Shown here: piece by piece, positions 41,931 to 49,939 of the stretch
How the letters are laid out: every line of letters begins with the position of its first letter
Numbering within the stretch: the first letter of the stretch is position 1
NCBI RefSeq assembly: GCF_003027925.1
Contig: NZ_PYPS01000033.1
Span: 1 to 64,000, forward strand
Reading direction: 5' to 3'
DNA: 64,000 nt
Source: Micromonospora sp. RP3T
GTDB lineage: Bacteria; Actinomycetota; Actinomycetes; Mycobacteriales; Micromonosporaceae
Translations under genes and position numbers: made by a program
Notes under the pieces: generated by a model
The model's input: only the letters and a program-made list of their open reading frames with translations
The model's database searches: none
Told to the model about the DNA's origin: nothing

Positions 41931-42608
41931 TCACTCGGCGGCGGGGCGGGTCCGCTTCGTGGCCTTCGGCAGCTTCGCCGACGGGGTGTCCGGCTTGCCG
42001 GCAGCGGCCCGGGTGGCGGTCGCCTTGGTGGCCCGGGTCCGCTTCACGGCGGCCGGCTTGGCGGCCACCGCCTCGGCGACCTCGGCCGGGCTCGGCACCT
42101 CGGTCTTCGGGGCCTCGGCCGTCCCGGTCTTCGGGGCCACGGTCGACACGGCGGCCGGCGCGGTCTCGGCGGTCGCCTCGATGTCGGCGTTCACCGTGTC
42201 GGCGGCCTCCAGCACACCGGCGCCGACGACCCGCTCGCCCCGGGCGACCAGCTCGGCGTACGCGGCCAGGGCGCGCTCCTGCGCGGCGTACGCGCCGGCC
42301 ACCACGGCGGCGGCGTTGCGGGTGGCGGCCTCACGGAGCTTGTCGAGCTGAGCAGCCTCGCGGAGCTGGTCGAGGTCGGTGGAGCGCAGCCCGGTGGCGG
42401 TCAGGTTGGCCGTCTTCAGCGTCTCGGTGGCCTTCTGGCGCAGCTCGTAGCTGGTGCCGACGGCCTTGCCGCCGAGGTCGGCCACGACCCGCGTGCCCAG
42501 GCCGCTGACCACGGTGGGCAGCTTGCGGAGCTGCTCCAGGGCCAGCTCGCCGGCGCCGGCGGCGGCGTAGAGGGGGGCGGGGATGCGGTTGGTCTTCGGC
42601 TGGGTCAT
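41931..42608 (-). CDS. Heparin-binding hemagglutinin (HbhA)-like coiled-coil protein
   Basis: 225 residues. Residues 1-140 are helical/coiled-coil (YAAAGAGELALEQLRKLPTVVSGL ... RQKATETLKTANLTATGL ... AAYAELVARGERVVG); the tail (about 180-225) is rich in Lys, Arg, Ala and Pro (AAVKRTRATKATATRAAA), as in mycobacterial HbhA, where the Lys-rich tail binds heparin or membranes. In a soil actinomycete an envelope or lipid role is more likely than adhesion. The start overlaps the HTH gene stop by four bases. Confidence 0.82.
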   Translation of the reverse strand: MTQPKTNRIPAPLYAAAGAGELALEQLRKLPTVVSGLGTRVVADLGGKAVGTSYELRQKATETLKTANLTATGLRSTDLDQLREAAQLDKLREAATRNAAAVVAGAYAAQERALAAYAELVARGERVVGAGVLEAADTVNADIEATAETAPAAVSTVAPKTGTAEAPKTEVPSPAEVAEAVAAKPAAVKRTRATKATATRAAAGKPDTPSAKLPKATKRTRPAAE

Positions 42609-43252
42609 GACTGCTCCTCTTCGGCCGCACCGGCGGCCTTCCGGGCCGCCCGGCGGGCGGTCGTGCGTTCACGGGCGGCGGTGGTCGGCGCGGGCGCGGG
42701 GCCCGCCTCGGTGACGGCTACCGATTCGAGGACGGCCTCGGTCGGGGTGCCGTCGGGTGTCACGGGGCCGGTCGCGGCCGGCGCGACGGTGGCCGGGGCC
42801 TCGGGCGCGGTGGCCGGCTCGGCGGCCTCCGTGGCCTCCGCCGGCTCGGGCGGGGCAGCGGTCGGCTCGGTGGGCTCCACCGGTCCGGCCGTGCCGGTCG
42901 CCTCGGCCAGGCGCGCGTTCTCCCGGCGGAACGTCTCGTAGATCTGGGTGAGCGACTGCTTCTGGGCCATGGTCAGCTCGGCGTCGACCGCGATGGCCGC
43001 GAGCACACCCTGCCCCTCCTTGTCGTCCAGCAGTCCGGCCCGCAGGTACATCGCCGGGGTGGAGACGCGTAGCGCGCTGGCGAGCTGCTGGAGCACCTCG
43101 GCGCTCGGCTTGCGCAGCCCGCGCTCGATCTGGCTCAGGTACGGGTTGCTGACGCCGGCCTGCTCGGCGAGCTGACGCAGTGAGATCTTCGCGTTGCGCC
43201 GCAGGTCGCGAATGAACCCGCCGACATCGGGAAGGTCCTTGCTGGTGGCCAT
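42605..43252 (-). CDS. XRE-type HTH regulator (Rv0474-like)
   Basis: 215 residues. HTH at about 11-67 (FIRDLRRNAKISLRQLAEQAGVSNPYLSQIERGLRKPSAEVLQQLA), then a helical region, then a long Pro/Ala/Glu/Thr tail and an Arg-rich end. In mycobacteria an HTH gene of this type (Rv0474) precedes hbhA, matching the order here. TAGCGT (43264-43259) ends six bases before ATG, with -35 TTGCAG; three GCTAGC hexamers surround this promoter and may be its own binding sites. Confidence 0.87.
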   Translation of the reverse strand: MATSKDLPDVGGFIRDLRRNAKISLRQLAEQAGVSNPYLSQIERGLRKPSAEVLQQLASALRVSTPAMYLRAGLLDDKEGQGVLAAIAVDAELTMAQKQSLTQIYETFRRENARLAEATGTAGPVEPTEPTAAPPEPAEATEAAEPATAPEAPATVAPAATGPVTPDGTPTEAVLESVAVTEAGPAPAPTTAARERTTARRAARKAAGAAEEEQS

Positions 43253-43258
43253 GACTCA

Positions 43259-43300
43259 ACGCTAGCGCGCGCTGCTAGCTGCTGCAAGCAAAGTGCTAGC
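43259..43300 (-). promoter_or_regulatory. HTH-hbhA promoter with three GCTAGC sites
   Basis: -35 TTGCAG (43287-43282), 17-bp spacer, -10 TAGCGT (43264-43259). GCTAGC occurs at 43261-43266 (over the -10), 43274-43279 (spacer) and 43295-43300 (upstream of -35). Six-base palindromes this close are likely operators, perhaps for the HTH protein itself. The divergent hydrolase promoter lies 65 bases beyond. Confidence 0.6.
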
Positions 43301-43364
43301 CAGAGTTAGCGACGTCACCCGAAGTCGGTTGCGGGGTCGGCGTCCGCCTCCGTACCGTTCCGCC

Positions 43365-44162
43365 GTGACGAAGATCGAGATCAACGGCGCGGCGCTCGCC
43401 TACGACGAAGCGGGCAGCGGCAGCGTCGTGATGCTGCTGCACGCCGGCATCGCGGACCGGCGGATGTGGCGCGACCAGGTGCCGGCGCTCGCCGCCCGGC
43501 ACCGGGTGATCGTCCCGGACCTGCGCGGCTACGGCGAGTCGGAGCTGCCGCCCGAGCCGTTTGCGCACCACGACGACGTGGTCGGGCTGCTCGACGCGTT
43601 GGGCGTCGAGCGGGCCGCGCTGGTGGGCTGTTCGTTCGGCGGCCGGGTCGCGGTGGACACCTCGCTGGCTCACCCGGACCGGGTGAGCGCGCTGGCGCTG
43701 TTCGGCGCCCCGCTCTCCGGCCACGAGTGGTCCGAGGAGACCGAACAGCTCTGGGAGGACCTGGTCGGCGAGGTGGACCCGGAGGACTTCGGGGCCACCG
43801 CCGCCGGGGAGGTGCGGTTCTGGGTGGTCGGCCCGAGCCGGGAGCCGGCCGATGTCGACCCCGAACTGATCCGGTTCGCCGAGGAGATGGACCGCCGGGC
43901 GCTCGCCGCCGAGCAGGCACTCAGCGCGGTCGAGGTGGGCGAGCTGGACCCGCCGGCCGCCGACCGCCTGGGCGAGCTGCGGATGCCGGTGCTGGCCGCG
44001 GCCGGCGCCGACGACATCCCCGACATCCGCCGCCTGGCCGACCGCATCGCCGCCGAGGCACCCCACGGGGTACGCCTCCCCGACGTCCCGAACGCCGCCC
44101 ACCTGTTCCCCCTGGAGCACCCCACCGAGGTCAACACCGCACTCCTCGCCTTCCTCCCCTGA
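43365..44162 (+). CDS. Alpha/beta hydrolase (haloalkane dehalogenase/esterase-like)
   Basis: 265 residues. Core motifs: VVMLLHAGIADRRMW (oxyanion), VIVPDLRGYGES, nucleophile elbow VGCSFGGRVA (Ser in GCSFG), acid in AAGADDIPD, and His in PNAAHLFPLEHP. Complete triad, so likely active; substrate unknown. TACCGT (43353-43358) lies six bases before GTG, giving a leaderless message divergent from the HTH operon. A long hairpin follows its stop. Confidence 0.87.
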   Translation: MTKIEINGAALAYDEAGSGSVVMLLHAGIADRRMWRDQVPALAARHRVIVPDLRGYGESELPPEPFAHHDDVVGLLDALGVERAALVGCSFGGRVAVDTSLAHPDRVSALALFGAPLSGHEWSEETEQLWEDLVGEVDPEDFGATAAGEVRFWVVGPSREPADVDPELIRFAEEMDRRALAAEQALSAVEVGELDPPAADRLGELRMPVLAAAGADDIPDIRRLADRIAAEAPHGVRLPDVPNAAHLFPLEHPTEVNTALLAFLP

Positions 44163-44170
44163 CCACCCTT

Positions 44171-44245
44171 CGTTGATCTTGCAGTTGCCGCCCCGGCAAA
44201 CCGGGCACGACGGGCGGGATGGGGGCCGCAAGTGCAAGATCAGCG
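44171..44245. repeat. 3'-end hairpin with GATC arms (TTGC type)
   Basis: Arms CGTTGATCTTGCAGTTGC (44171-44188) and its near complement (44228-44245), with two mismatches in 18, around a 39-base GC-rich loop. It lies between the convergent hydrolase and asparaginase genes, nine bases after one stop and two before the other. Confidence 0.8.
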
Positions 44246-44247
44246 GG

Positions 44248-45207
44248 TCACCAGAGGGGGCGGACGGCGCCTACCGGGAGGCCGCCGCCCAACAGGGGAA
44301 CCTCGGCGTACTCGGTGAGGATGGGGGCGGTCAGGCCCAGCCGGATCAGGGCGGAGGTCAGGACCGGCATCCGCGGGCGGGCGGCACCGTCGTCGATCTT
44401 GAGGGCGACCGCGCCGACGCCCGGGACCGCCGCCGCGATCACCCCCTCCGCGCCGATCTTGGCGAGCAGACCGGGTACGCCACGCATCAGCCGGGTATCA
44501 TCGGCCCGGGTGCCGCCGACCAGCTCCGGGTACGCGCGCATGGCGTCCGCCACGGTCCGCTCCACGGTGCCCGGCTCGGCGGTGACCAGCCGCAGGAACG
44601 CGCGCGCCAGCCCGGTCACCGACACGGCGTGCACGGGCGCGCCGCAGCCGTCCACCCCCACCGCCGCCGCCCGCTCCCCGGCGAACTCCTCGACGGTGGC
44701 GGTCAGCCGCTGCTGGAGCGGGTGCTCCGGCCGCCAGTACCCGTCCCCCGACCAGCCGGCGGCCCGGCAGGTCAACAGCATGCCGGCATGCTTGCCGGAG
44801 CAGTTCATCAGCACCCGGGACGGGCCGCCACCGGCCCGTAGCACCGCCTCCCGGGCGGCCTCACCGAACGGCAGGTCCGGCGGGCAGTGCAGCGCCTCCG
44901 GGGTCAGGCCGGCGCCCCGGAGCAGCGCGGTGACGCGTTCGACGTGGAACTCCTCACCGGCGTGGCTCGCGGCGACCAACGCCACGTCGGCCGGGTCGGT
45001 CAGCGCGAGCCCGGCCCGGAGCATGCCGATCGCCTGCATCGGCTTGTTCGACGACCGGGGGAAGATCGGCGAACCGACGTCGCCGGCGCCGGCGACCGGC
45101 GTGCCGGCGGCGTCCAGCACCACCACGGAACCACGGTGGACGCCCTCCACGAACCCGGACCGGACCACCTCGGCGAGCGGCACGCCGCCCTCGTACGTCT
45201 TTCCCAC
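44248..45207 (-). CDS. Asparaginase (L-asparaginase II type)
   Basis: 319 residues. Matches the asparaginase family first described in Rhizobium etli (pfam06089): SPIFPRSSNKPMQAIGML, AASHAGEEFHVERV, MNCSGKHAGMLLTC (Ser and Lys of the SxxK-like active site) and VGVDGCGAPVHAVS. It would convert asparagine to aspartate and ammonia. No signal peptide, so cytoplasmic. TACCGT (45220-45215) lies seven bases before GTG, so leaderless. Confidence 0.88.
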   Translation of the reverse strand: MGKTYEGGVPLAEVVRSGFVEGVHRGSVVVLDAAGTPVAGAGDVGSPIFPRSSNKPMQAIGMLRAGLALTDPADVALVAASHAGEEFHVERVTALLRGAGLTPEALHCPPDLPFGEAAREAVLRAGGGPSRVLMNCSGKHAGMLLTCRAAGWSGDGYWRPEHPLQQRLTATVEEFAGERAAAVGVDGCGAPVHAVSVTGLARAFLRLVTAEPGTVERTVADAMRAYPELVGGTRADDTRLMRGVPGLLAKIGAEGVIAAAVPGVGAVALKIDDGAARPRMPVLTSALIRLGLTAPILTEYAEVPLLGGGLPVGAVRPLW

Positions 45208-45301
45208 AGGGTGGACGGTACCGACGGGGCGATCACGGCCGGCAGCGGGGTGACCTGGGACGTCGGCCGCGCGCGTACAGGTGCGGGTGCTTGTCCGCCG
45301 C

Positions 45302-46129
45302 TTACACGCCGAGCAGCGCGCGGGCCTCGGCGGTGGTCAGCGGCGGGCGCTGGGCGAGTTGGGCGAAGCCGACCGCGCGCGCCACGAGCTGCATGTTGGA
45401 CTCCACCGGGCGGCCCTTCGCGTAGGTGACCGTGTCCTCCATCCCGACCCGCAGGTGACCGCCGGTGGCGAGCGAGGACAGCATCACCGGGATGGTGCTG
45501 CGGCCGATGCCGGTGGCCGCGAACGTGGTGCCCTCGGGCAGGTCGCGGAGCATCTGCTGGGCGGAGACGAGGGTGGCCGTGGTGCCCGGCATGCCGCCCG
45601 GCACGCCCATCACGAAGTCGACGTGGACGTGCCCGCCGTGCGGCAGGCCGTACTTGCCGAGCAGCCGCTGCAACGCGGCGAGGTGGCCCAGGTCGAAGAT
45701 CTCGTACTCGGGGACGACGCCCCGCTCCTGCATCCGGGTGTGCAGGTCGACGATGAACTCCCAGCGGTTGAGGAACACGTCGTCACCGAAGTTGACAGTG
45801 CCCATGGTGCAGGAGGCCATGTCCGGCCCGGCGTCGAGCACCGCGAGCCGGTGCGCCTCCGGGTCGGTCACCGCGCCGCCGGAGGAGAGCTGCACGATCA
45901 GGTCGGTGCTCTCCCGCAGCGCCGACACGGTGTCCCGCAGCCGGACCGGGTCGAGCGTGGGCCGCGCCTCGTCGTCCCGGATGTGGACGTGGATCACGGC
46001 CGCGCCGAGCGCCTCGCACTCCTTGGCGGTCAGCACCAGCTCGTCGAGCGTCACCGGCAGCGCCGGCACCTCCGCCTTGGCCGACTCCGCACCGGTGGGG
46101 GCAACCGTGATCAACGTCCCTGTCGTCAT
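45302..46129 (-). CDS. BKACE family beta-keto acid cleavage enzyme
   Basis: 275 residues, TIM barrel of the 3-keto-5-aminohexanoate cleavage (Kce/DUF849) family, which condenses a beta-keto acid with acetyl-CoA. Metal His are in AAVIHVHIRDDEARPTLD, and other motifs are IVQLSSGG, ASCTMGTVNFGDDVFLN and VHVDFVMGVPGGMPG. The true beta-keto acid is uncertain, since the family is diverse. TAGGAT (46142-46137) ends seven bases before ATG; predicted leaderless. No lysine-fermentation partners nearby. Confidence 0.88.
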   Translation of the reverse strand: MTTGTLITVAPTGAESAKAEVPALPVTLDELVLTAKECEALGAAVIHVHIRDDEARPTLDPVRLRDTVSALRESTDLIVQLSSGGAVTDPEAHRLAVLDAGPDMASCTMGTVNFGDDVFLNRWEFIVDLHTRMQERGVVPEYEIFDLGHLAALQRLLGKYGLPHGGHVHVDFVMGVPGGMPGTTATLVSAQQMLRDLPEGTTFAATGIGRSTIPVMLSSLATGGHLRVGMEDTVTYAKGRPVESNMQLVARAVGFAQLAQRPPLTTAEARALLGV

Positions 46130-46191
46130 GCCCCGGATCCTAGACCGCTGCCCGACGCAGGGTCGACCGGAGGATTTCCGGCGCGGGCGGT

Positions 46192-46245
46192 GTTAAGAAG
46201 GGGCCCTTCCTCTACCGGAGGCGTTAACAGGGGGCCCTTCCCTAC
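46192..46245. repeat. GGGGCCCC palindromic repeat, copy 5
   Basis: Modules GTTAAGAAGGGGCCCTTCC and GTTAACAGGGGGCCCTTCC joined by TCTACCGGAGGC, ending CTAC. The complement of CTA (46242-46244) is the TAG stop of the ygfZ gene, so the element supplies that stop. Confidence 0.85.
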
Positions 46246-47351
46246 ACGTCGACGGCGGCGGCGCTGTCGCCCACCATCAGGCGGGCGTCGTCGGGGGTGT
46301 TGCGCTTGAGCACGGCGAGCGCGATCTGCCCCAACTCGTAGTGGTGCACGGCGGTGCCGACGAAGCCGACCGTCCGGCCGTCCAGCGTGACCGGCGTGCC
46401 GGCGGGCGGCGGCTGGTCGGTGGTCACGCCGTCCAGGTGCAGCAGCGCGAGCCGGCGCGGCGGCTTGCCCAGGTTGTGCACCCGGGCCACCGTCTCCTGC
46501 CCCCGGTAGCAGCCCTTCTCCAGGTGCACGGCCGGGGCGATCAGGTCCACCTCGGCGGGGATGGTGCGGTGGTCGGTGTCCACCCCGGCCCGGGCCCGCC
46601 GGGCGGCCACCCGGATCGCCTCGTACGCCCACAGCCCGGCCACCGGCACGCCCGCGCCACGCAGCACGGTCACCACGTCGGCCATGGCCGGACGCGGCAC
46701 CAGGAGGTCGACGCCGAGCGCCACCCGCCGGGCCCAGCCGCCGGACGGCAGCGGCTTGACGTCGTACACCACGGAGGGCCGCGCGGGCAGCTCACCGGAA
46801 CGGAACTTCGGACCCGGCACCCCGAGCAGGTCGGGTGCGGCCAGGTCGGTGACGCCGAGCGTGCCGAGGGCGTCGACGGCCGCCGGCCCGACCAGCGAGA
46901 GCAGCGCGTGCCCGGCGGTCGCGTCGCGCGGGTCGACCTTGCTGAAGAAGCGCATCCTCTCCAGGTACGACAAAAGCCCGCCGGTCATCCCCGGCTCGGT
47001 GTCCAGCCAGGTGGTCTCGCCGTCCTCGGCGACCAGCGCGTGCTGCTCGACGTGCCCGTTCGGGGAGAGCACCAGCAGCTCGGTGCCCTGCCCGGGCGCC
47101 AGTGCGGCCAGGTGCTGGCTGGTCAGCGTGTGCAGCCAGCCGATCCGCTCCTCGCCGGGCACCGCGATGACGCCCCGGTGCGAGCGGTCGACCAGGCCCA
47201 CGCCGGTGGCGAGGACGCGCTGTTCGCGCATCGGGTCGCCGTAGTGCGCGGCCACCGGCGCGACGCCGGCTGCCCGGTGGGCCGGGTCGGGCTGGTCCCG
47301 GGTCTCCTCGTCGATGGCGTCGGCGGCCACCGCGCCCGCGATGTCGATCAT
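46242..47351 (-). CDS. ygfZ: Folate-binding protein YgfZ (GcvT-like)
   Basis: 369 residues. GcvT-type tetrahydrofolate-binding fold (LVDRSHRGVIAVPGEERIGWLHTLTSQ, GLWAYEAIRVAARRAR) with the YgfZ hallmark KGCYRGQETVARVHNLGKPP near residue 270, whose Cys is needed for Fe-S cluster repair in E. coli YgfZ. It starts within the Fur gene's stop (ATGA, four-base overlap), so the two are coupled and may share metal control. The TAG stop is part of a GGGGCCCC repeat. Confidence 0.93.
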   Translation of the reverse strand: MIDIAGAVAADAIDEETRDQPDPAHRAAGVAPVAAHYGDPMREQRVLATGVGLVDRSHRGVIAVPGEERIGWLHTLTSQHLAALAPGQGTELLVLSPNGHVEQHALVAEDGETTWLDTEPGMTGGLLSYLERMRFFSKVDPRDATAGHALLSLVGPAAVDALGTLGVTDLAAPDLLGVPGPKFRSGELPARPSVVYDVKPLPSGGWARRVALGVDLLVPRPAMADVVTVLRGAGVPVAGLWAYEAIRVAARRARAGVDTDHRTIPAEVDLIAPAVHLEKGCYRGQETVARVHNLGKPPRRLALLHLDGVTTDQPPPAGTPVTLDGRTVGFVGTAVHHYELGQIALAVLKRNTPDDARLMVGDSAAAVDV

Positions 47352-47779
47352 TTGCGTTCCCCGTCCTGTGCGCACCGGCCGCAGACCCCGAAGAGCGCCA
47401 CGTGCCCGATGTCGACCTGAAATCCGCGCTGCCCGGCGAGCTGGTCGGCGAGCGGCCCGAGCATCTCCGGGGCGATCTCGTCGATCGCCCCGCACTCCCG
47501 GCACACCAGGTGCACGTGCTCGTGCTCGCCGGCCGCGTGGTAGGTCGGCGAGCCGTGCGACAGGTGGGTGTGGGTCACCAGGCCGAGCCGTTCCAGCAGC
47601 TCCAGCGTGCGGTAGATGGTGGTGATGTTGACCCCGGCCGCCACCTCGCGGACCGCCGTGTGCACCTGCTCCGGGGTGGCGTGCCCCAGATCCAGGACGG
47701 CCTTCAGGACCAGCTGCCGCTGCGCCGTGAGCCGCAGCCCGCGCGAGCGGAGCAGTTCCGCGAGGGAGGATTCCGACAC
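47348..47779 (-). CDS. Fur family metal-responsive regulator
   Basis: 143 residues. N-terminal winged helix (LRSRGLRLTAQRQLVLKAVL ... NITTIYRTLELLERLGLV) and C-terminal metal domain with EHEHVHLVCRECGAIDEI and GVCGRCAQDG (two CxxC pairs for structural zinc). Could be Fur, Zur or Nur; the motifs do not decide. TATGAT (47791-47786), the most typical -10 box here, ends six bases before GTG 47779, so leaderless. Forms an operon with ygfZ and is divergent from pabC. Confidence 0.92.
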   Translation of the reverse strand: MSESSLAELLRSRGLRLTAQRQLVLKAVLDLGHATPEQVHTAVREVAAGVNITTIYRTLELLERLGLVTHTHLSHGSPTYHAAGEHEHVHLVCRECGAIDEIAPEMLGPLADQLAGQRGFQVDIGHVALFGVCGRCAQDGERK

Positions 47780-47847
47780 CCTCCGATCATAGTTCGGCCG
47801 CCGCGCCGGTCCCGGTCGCCGCCGGGGTACGCCGCTACGCTGCGCCG

Positions 47848-48708
47848 GTGGAGGCGACCCGGGTGGCGGTGCCCGGCCGAGGGCTGGTCCCGGCCGGCGA
47901 GCCGGTGCTGCGCGGCGACGACCGGGGCGTCCTGCACGGCGACGGCTTGTTCGAGACGCTGCACCTGCGCGCCGGCCGGCCCTGGTTGCGCGACGCCCAC
48001 CTGGCCCGGCTGGCCGCCGGCGCGGCGGCGATCGACCTGCCGTTGCCGCCGGTCGAGGCGCTGGTGGAGCTGCTGGACGCGGTGCGGGTCGGCTGGCCGC
48101 CGGAGACCGAGGGCGCGTTGCGGCTGGTCTGCACGCGCGGGCCGGAGGACGACGGCCCGCCCACGGCGTACGCCACGCTCGGCGAGGTGCCGGCGGCGGT
48201 TCGGCGGGCCCGGCGGGACGGGGTGACGGTGGCCACCCTGCCGCTCGGCGTGGCCGCCCGGTCCCGCCCCGAGCTGGGCTGGCTGCCGGCCGGTGTGAAG
48301 TCCATCTCGTACGCGACGAGCACCGCGGCCCGGCGCTGGGCGCGACGCGTCGGCGTGGACGACGTGCTCTGGGTCTCGACGGACGGCTACGTGCTGGAGG
48401 CGCCCACCGCGAACGTGGTGTGGCTGACCGCGGGCACGCTGCTGACCGTGCCGGCGGCGGCGACCGGCGTGCTGCCCGGCGTGACCGCCGACCACCTGCT
48501 GGCCAGGGCGCCCGAGCTGGGCCTGACCGCGGCCGAGCACCTGCCCACCGTCGCCGACCTGCACGACGCCGAGGCGATCTGGCTGACCAGCTCGCTACGC
48601 GGCCCCACCGAGGTCAGGTCCCTGAACGGAACCCCCCGCCCCCGCTCCCCCCTGACCGCCCACCTGCAATCCCTCCTGGGCTTCCCCCACCCGCCCTCCC
48701 GGCGTTGA
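47848..48708 (+). CDS. pabC: Aminodeoxychorismate lyase (class IV aminotransferase)
   Basis: 286 residues, PLP fold type IV. Converts 4-amino-4-deoxychorismate to p-aminobenzoate and pyruvate for folate. Segments: DRGVLHGDGLFETL, catalytic Lys in LPAGVKSISYATS, and GYVLEAPTANVVWLTAG plus TGVLPGVTADHLL for phosphate binding. Could be another class IV transaminase, but the neighbourhood (nitrobindin-like gene, as Rv0812-Rv0813c) favours PabC. TACGCT (47836-47841) lies six bases before GTG. The TGA stop is inside a long hairpin arm. Confidence 0.85.
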   Translation: MEATRVAVPGRGLVPAGEPVLRGDDRGVLHGDGLFETLHLRAGRPWLRDAHLARLAAGAAAIDLPLPPVEALVELLDAVRVGWPPETEGALRLVCTRGPEDDGPPTAYATLGEVPAAVRRARRDGVTVATLPLGVAARSRPELGWLPAGVKSISYATSTAARRWARRVGVDDVLWVSTDGYVLEAPTANVVWLTAGTLLTVPAAATGVLPGVTADHLLARAPELGLTAAEHLPTVADLHDAEAIWLTSSLRGPTEVRSLNGTPRPRSPLTAHLQSLLGFPHPPSRR

Positions 48709-48766
48709 TCAAGGAGTTTGCGTCGGAGTTGATCTCCTTCTTGACGCAAACCTCTTGATCAACGCC
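48701..48766. repeat. 3'-end hairpin with GATC arms (AAGG type)
   Basis: 24-bp arms GGCGTTGATCAAGGAGTTTG(CGTC) at 48701-48724 and the complement at 48743-48766 with two mismatches, and an 18-base loop containing another GATC. The pabC stop TGA (48706-48708) lies in the left arm; the convergent nitrobindin-like gene ends 13 bases beyond the right arm. Confidence 0.82.
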
Positions 48767-48779
48767 CCGGGAAAGGGTG

Positions 48780-49367
48780 TCAGCCGGCTACTCGGGTCAG
48801 GCGGGCGGAGAGGTGGGGGGTCAGGGGGTGGCCCATGGCGGCCATCTCCTGGGCGTAGAGCAGGGCGCCCTCCACGATGCCGAACAGGCGGGCGCCGGCG
48901 GTGACCTCCTTCGCGGTGGCCGTGCGGACGACCGCGTCGGTGGTGAACTCGATCTGGGTGCCCTTGCGCTTGCCGATGTGCAGCTCCATCACACCGGTCG
49001 GCACGCTCATCAGCGCCTCGATCTCGTCGGTGACCCGCTCGCCGTCCAGCACCGGACGCCACCAGCCCACCTCGCGACCGGCCGGGCGGACCGGGCGGCT
49101 CTGCTCGTCCAGGATCCACGCCCGGGACTCGTAGAACAGGAACGGCCGGCCGTCGTGGCTGATCCGGATCTCCTGGGCGTAGTCGAAGTCCTCGATCGTC
49201 GGGAACCCGCCCCGGCCCCGGCCGCGCCACACCCCGATGTACGGCAGCAGCCCGTCCAGGCTCGGGTGCAACTTGGGACCGACGCGCAGGTCGTGGCTCT
49301 CCTCGTACGGGTACTCCTCGACCGGCGGCGCGTTCAGCCACGGCGGCTGGAGGGGATTCTCACTCAC
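48780..49367 (-). CDS. FABP family / nitrobindin-like protein
   Basis: About 195 residues, a ten-stranded beta-barrel of the nitrobindin (THAP4-like, DUF1794) group. Hallmark GVWRGRGRGGFPTIEDFDYAQEI, then YESRAWILDEQ, EVGWWRP, and MGHPLTPHLSARLTRV at the end; relatives bind haem or fatty acid (M. tuberculosis Rv0813c). Start GTG 49367 is preferred; ATG 49406 would overlap the small membrane ORF by 35 bases. GGTGA of the previous stop region can serve as a weak RBS. Confidence 0.87.
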   Translation of the reverse strand: MSENPLQPPWLNAPPVEEYPYEESHDLRVGPKLHPSLDGLLPYIGVWRGRGRGGFPTIEDFDYAQEIRISHDGRPFLFYESRAWILDEQSRPVRPAGREVGWWRPVLDGERVTDEIEALMSVPTGVMELHIGKRKGTQIEFTTDAVVRTATAKEVTAGARLFGIVEGALLYAQEMAAMGHPLTPHLSARLTRVAG

Positions 49368-49371
49368 GGGT

Positions 49372-49476
49372 TCACCACTTACCTCTTGCGATTCGGACTG
49401 CGACATAGACCAGGCCGCCGGCGAGCGCGCCGAGACCGGCGACCAGCAGGCTGACGAACCCGATCTCGGTAACCAT
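49372..49476 (-). CDS. Small (34-aa) membrane protein
   Basis: 34 residues: MVTEIGFVSLLVAGLGALAG followed by a short hydrophobic end and basic tail (VRIARGKW). One membrane helix (about 6-27). TAGGAT (49489-49484) ends seven bases before ATG 49476, and its stop is four bases before the nitrobindin-like start, so it is the first gene of that pair. I know no family. The strict promoter spacing and positive-inside tail make it more likely real than chance. Confidence 0.65.
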   Translation of the reverse strand: MVTEIGFVSLLVAGLGALAGGLVYVAVRIARGKW

Positions 49477-49483
49477 CCGGGCC

Positions 49484-49493
49484 ATCCTATGCT
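49484..49493. promoter_or_regulatory. Overlapping divergent -10 boxes
   Basis: Minus strand TAGGAT (49489-49484) and plus strand TATGCT (49488-49493) share two bases, with start codons at 49476 and 49501. RNA polymerase cannot occupy both at once, so the two leaderless genes should compete for transcription. Confidence 0.7.
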
Positions 49494-49500
49494 GGGCGGC

Positions 49501-49863
49501 ATGACGCGCACTCTCGTCGTCAAGGCCACCGCCGGCGCGGACGCCCCGGAGCGGTGCGCCCAGGCGTTCACCGTCGCCGCCACGGCGGCCGCGGCCGGGG
49601 TCGACGTGTCGCTCTGGCTGACCGGCGAGTCGACCTGGTTCGCGCTGCCCGGGCGGGCGGAGTCGTTCGAGCTGCCGCACTCGGCGCCGCTGGGCGAGCT
49701 GCTGCACGTGGTGCTGGCCACCGGCCGGGTGACCGCCTGCACCCAGTGCGCGGCCCGGCGGGACATCGGCCCGGACGACGTGATCCCGGGCGTACGCATC
49801 GCGGGAGCGGCGGTCTTCGTCGAGGAGGCCGTGGCCGACGGCGCGCAGGCTCTGGTCTACTGA
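49501..49863 (+). CDS. DsrE family protein
   Basis: 120 residues, DsrE/F-like alpha/beta fold (VVKATAGADAPERCAQAFTVAATAAAAGVDVSLWLTGEST ... GELLHVVLATGRVTACTQCAARRDI). Cysteines at about 20, 80 and 83 (CTQC) could carry sulfur, as in DsrE/TusD proteins, but no sulfur-oxidation or tRNA-thiolation genes are near. TATGCT (49488-49493) lies seven bases before ATG, overlapping the -10 of the opposite small gene. Confidence 0.8.
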   Translation: MTRTLVVKATAGADAPERCAQAFTVAATAAAAGVDVSLWLTGESTWFALPGRAESFELPHSAPLGELLHVVLATGRVTACTQCAARRDIGPDDVIPGVRIAGAAVFVEEAVADGAQALVY

Positions 49864-49939
49864 CCCGCGCCGGGTTGTCCATTCTGACCGGTGCGCCGAT
49901 CCTGACCCGATATGTCGGGACCCCGCCTACCATTCGGAT

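Noticed and set aside
47348..47779. Assigning the Fur protein as Zur
   Set aside because: Metal ligands visible do not separate zinc from iron or nickel sensors, and no metal uptake genes are adjacent.
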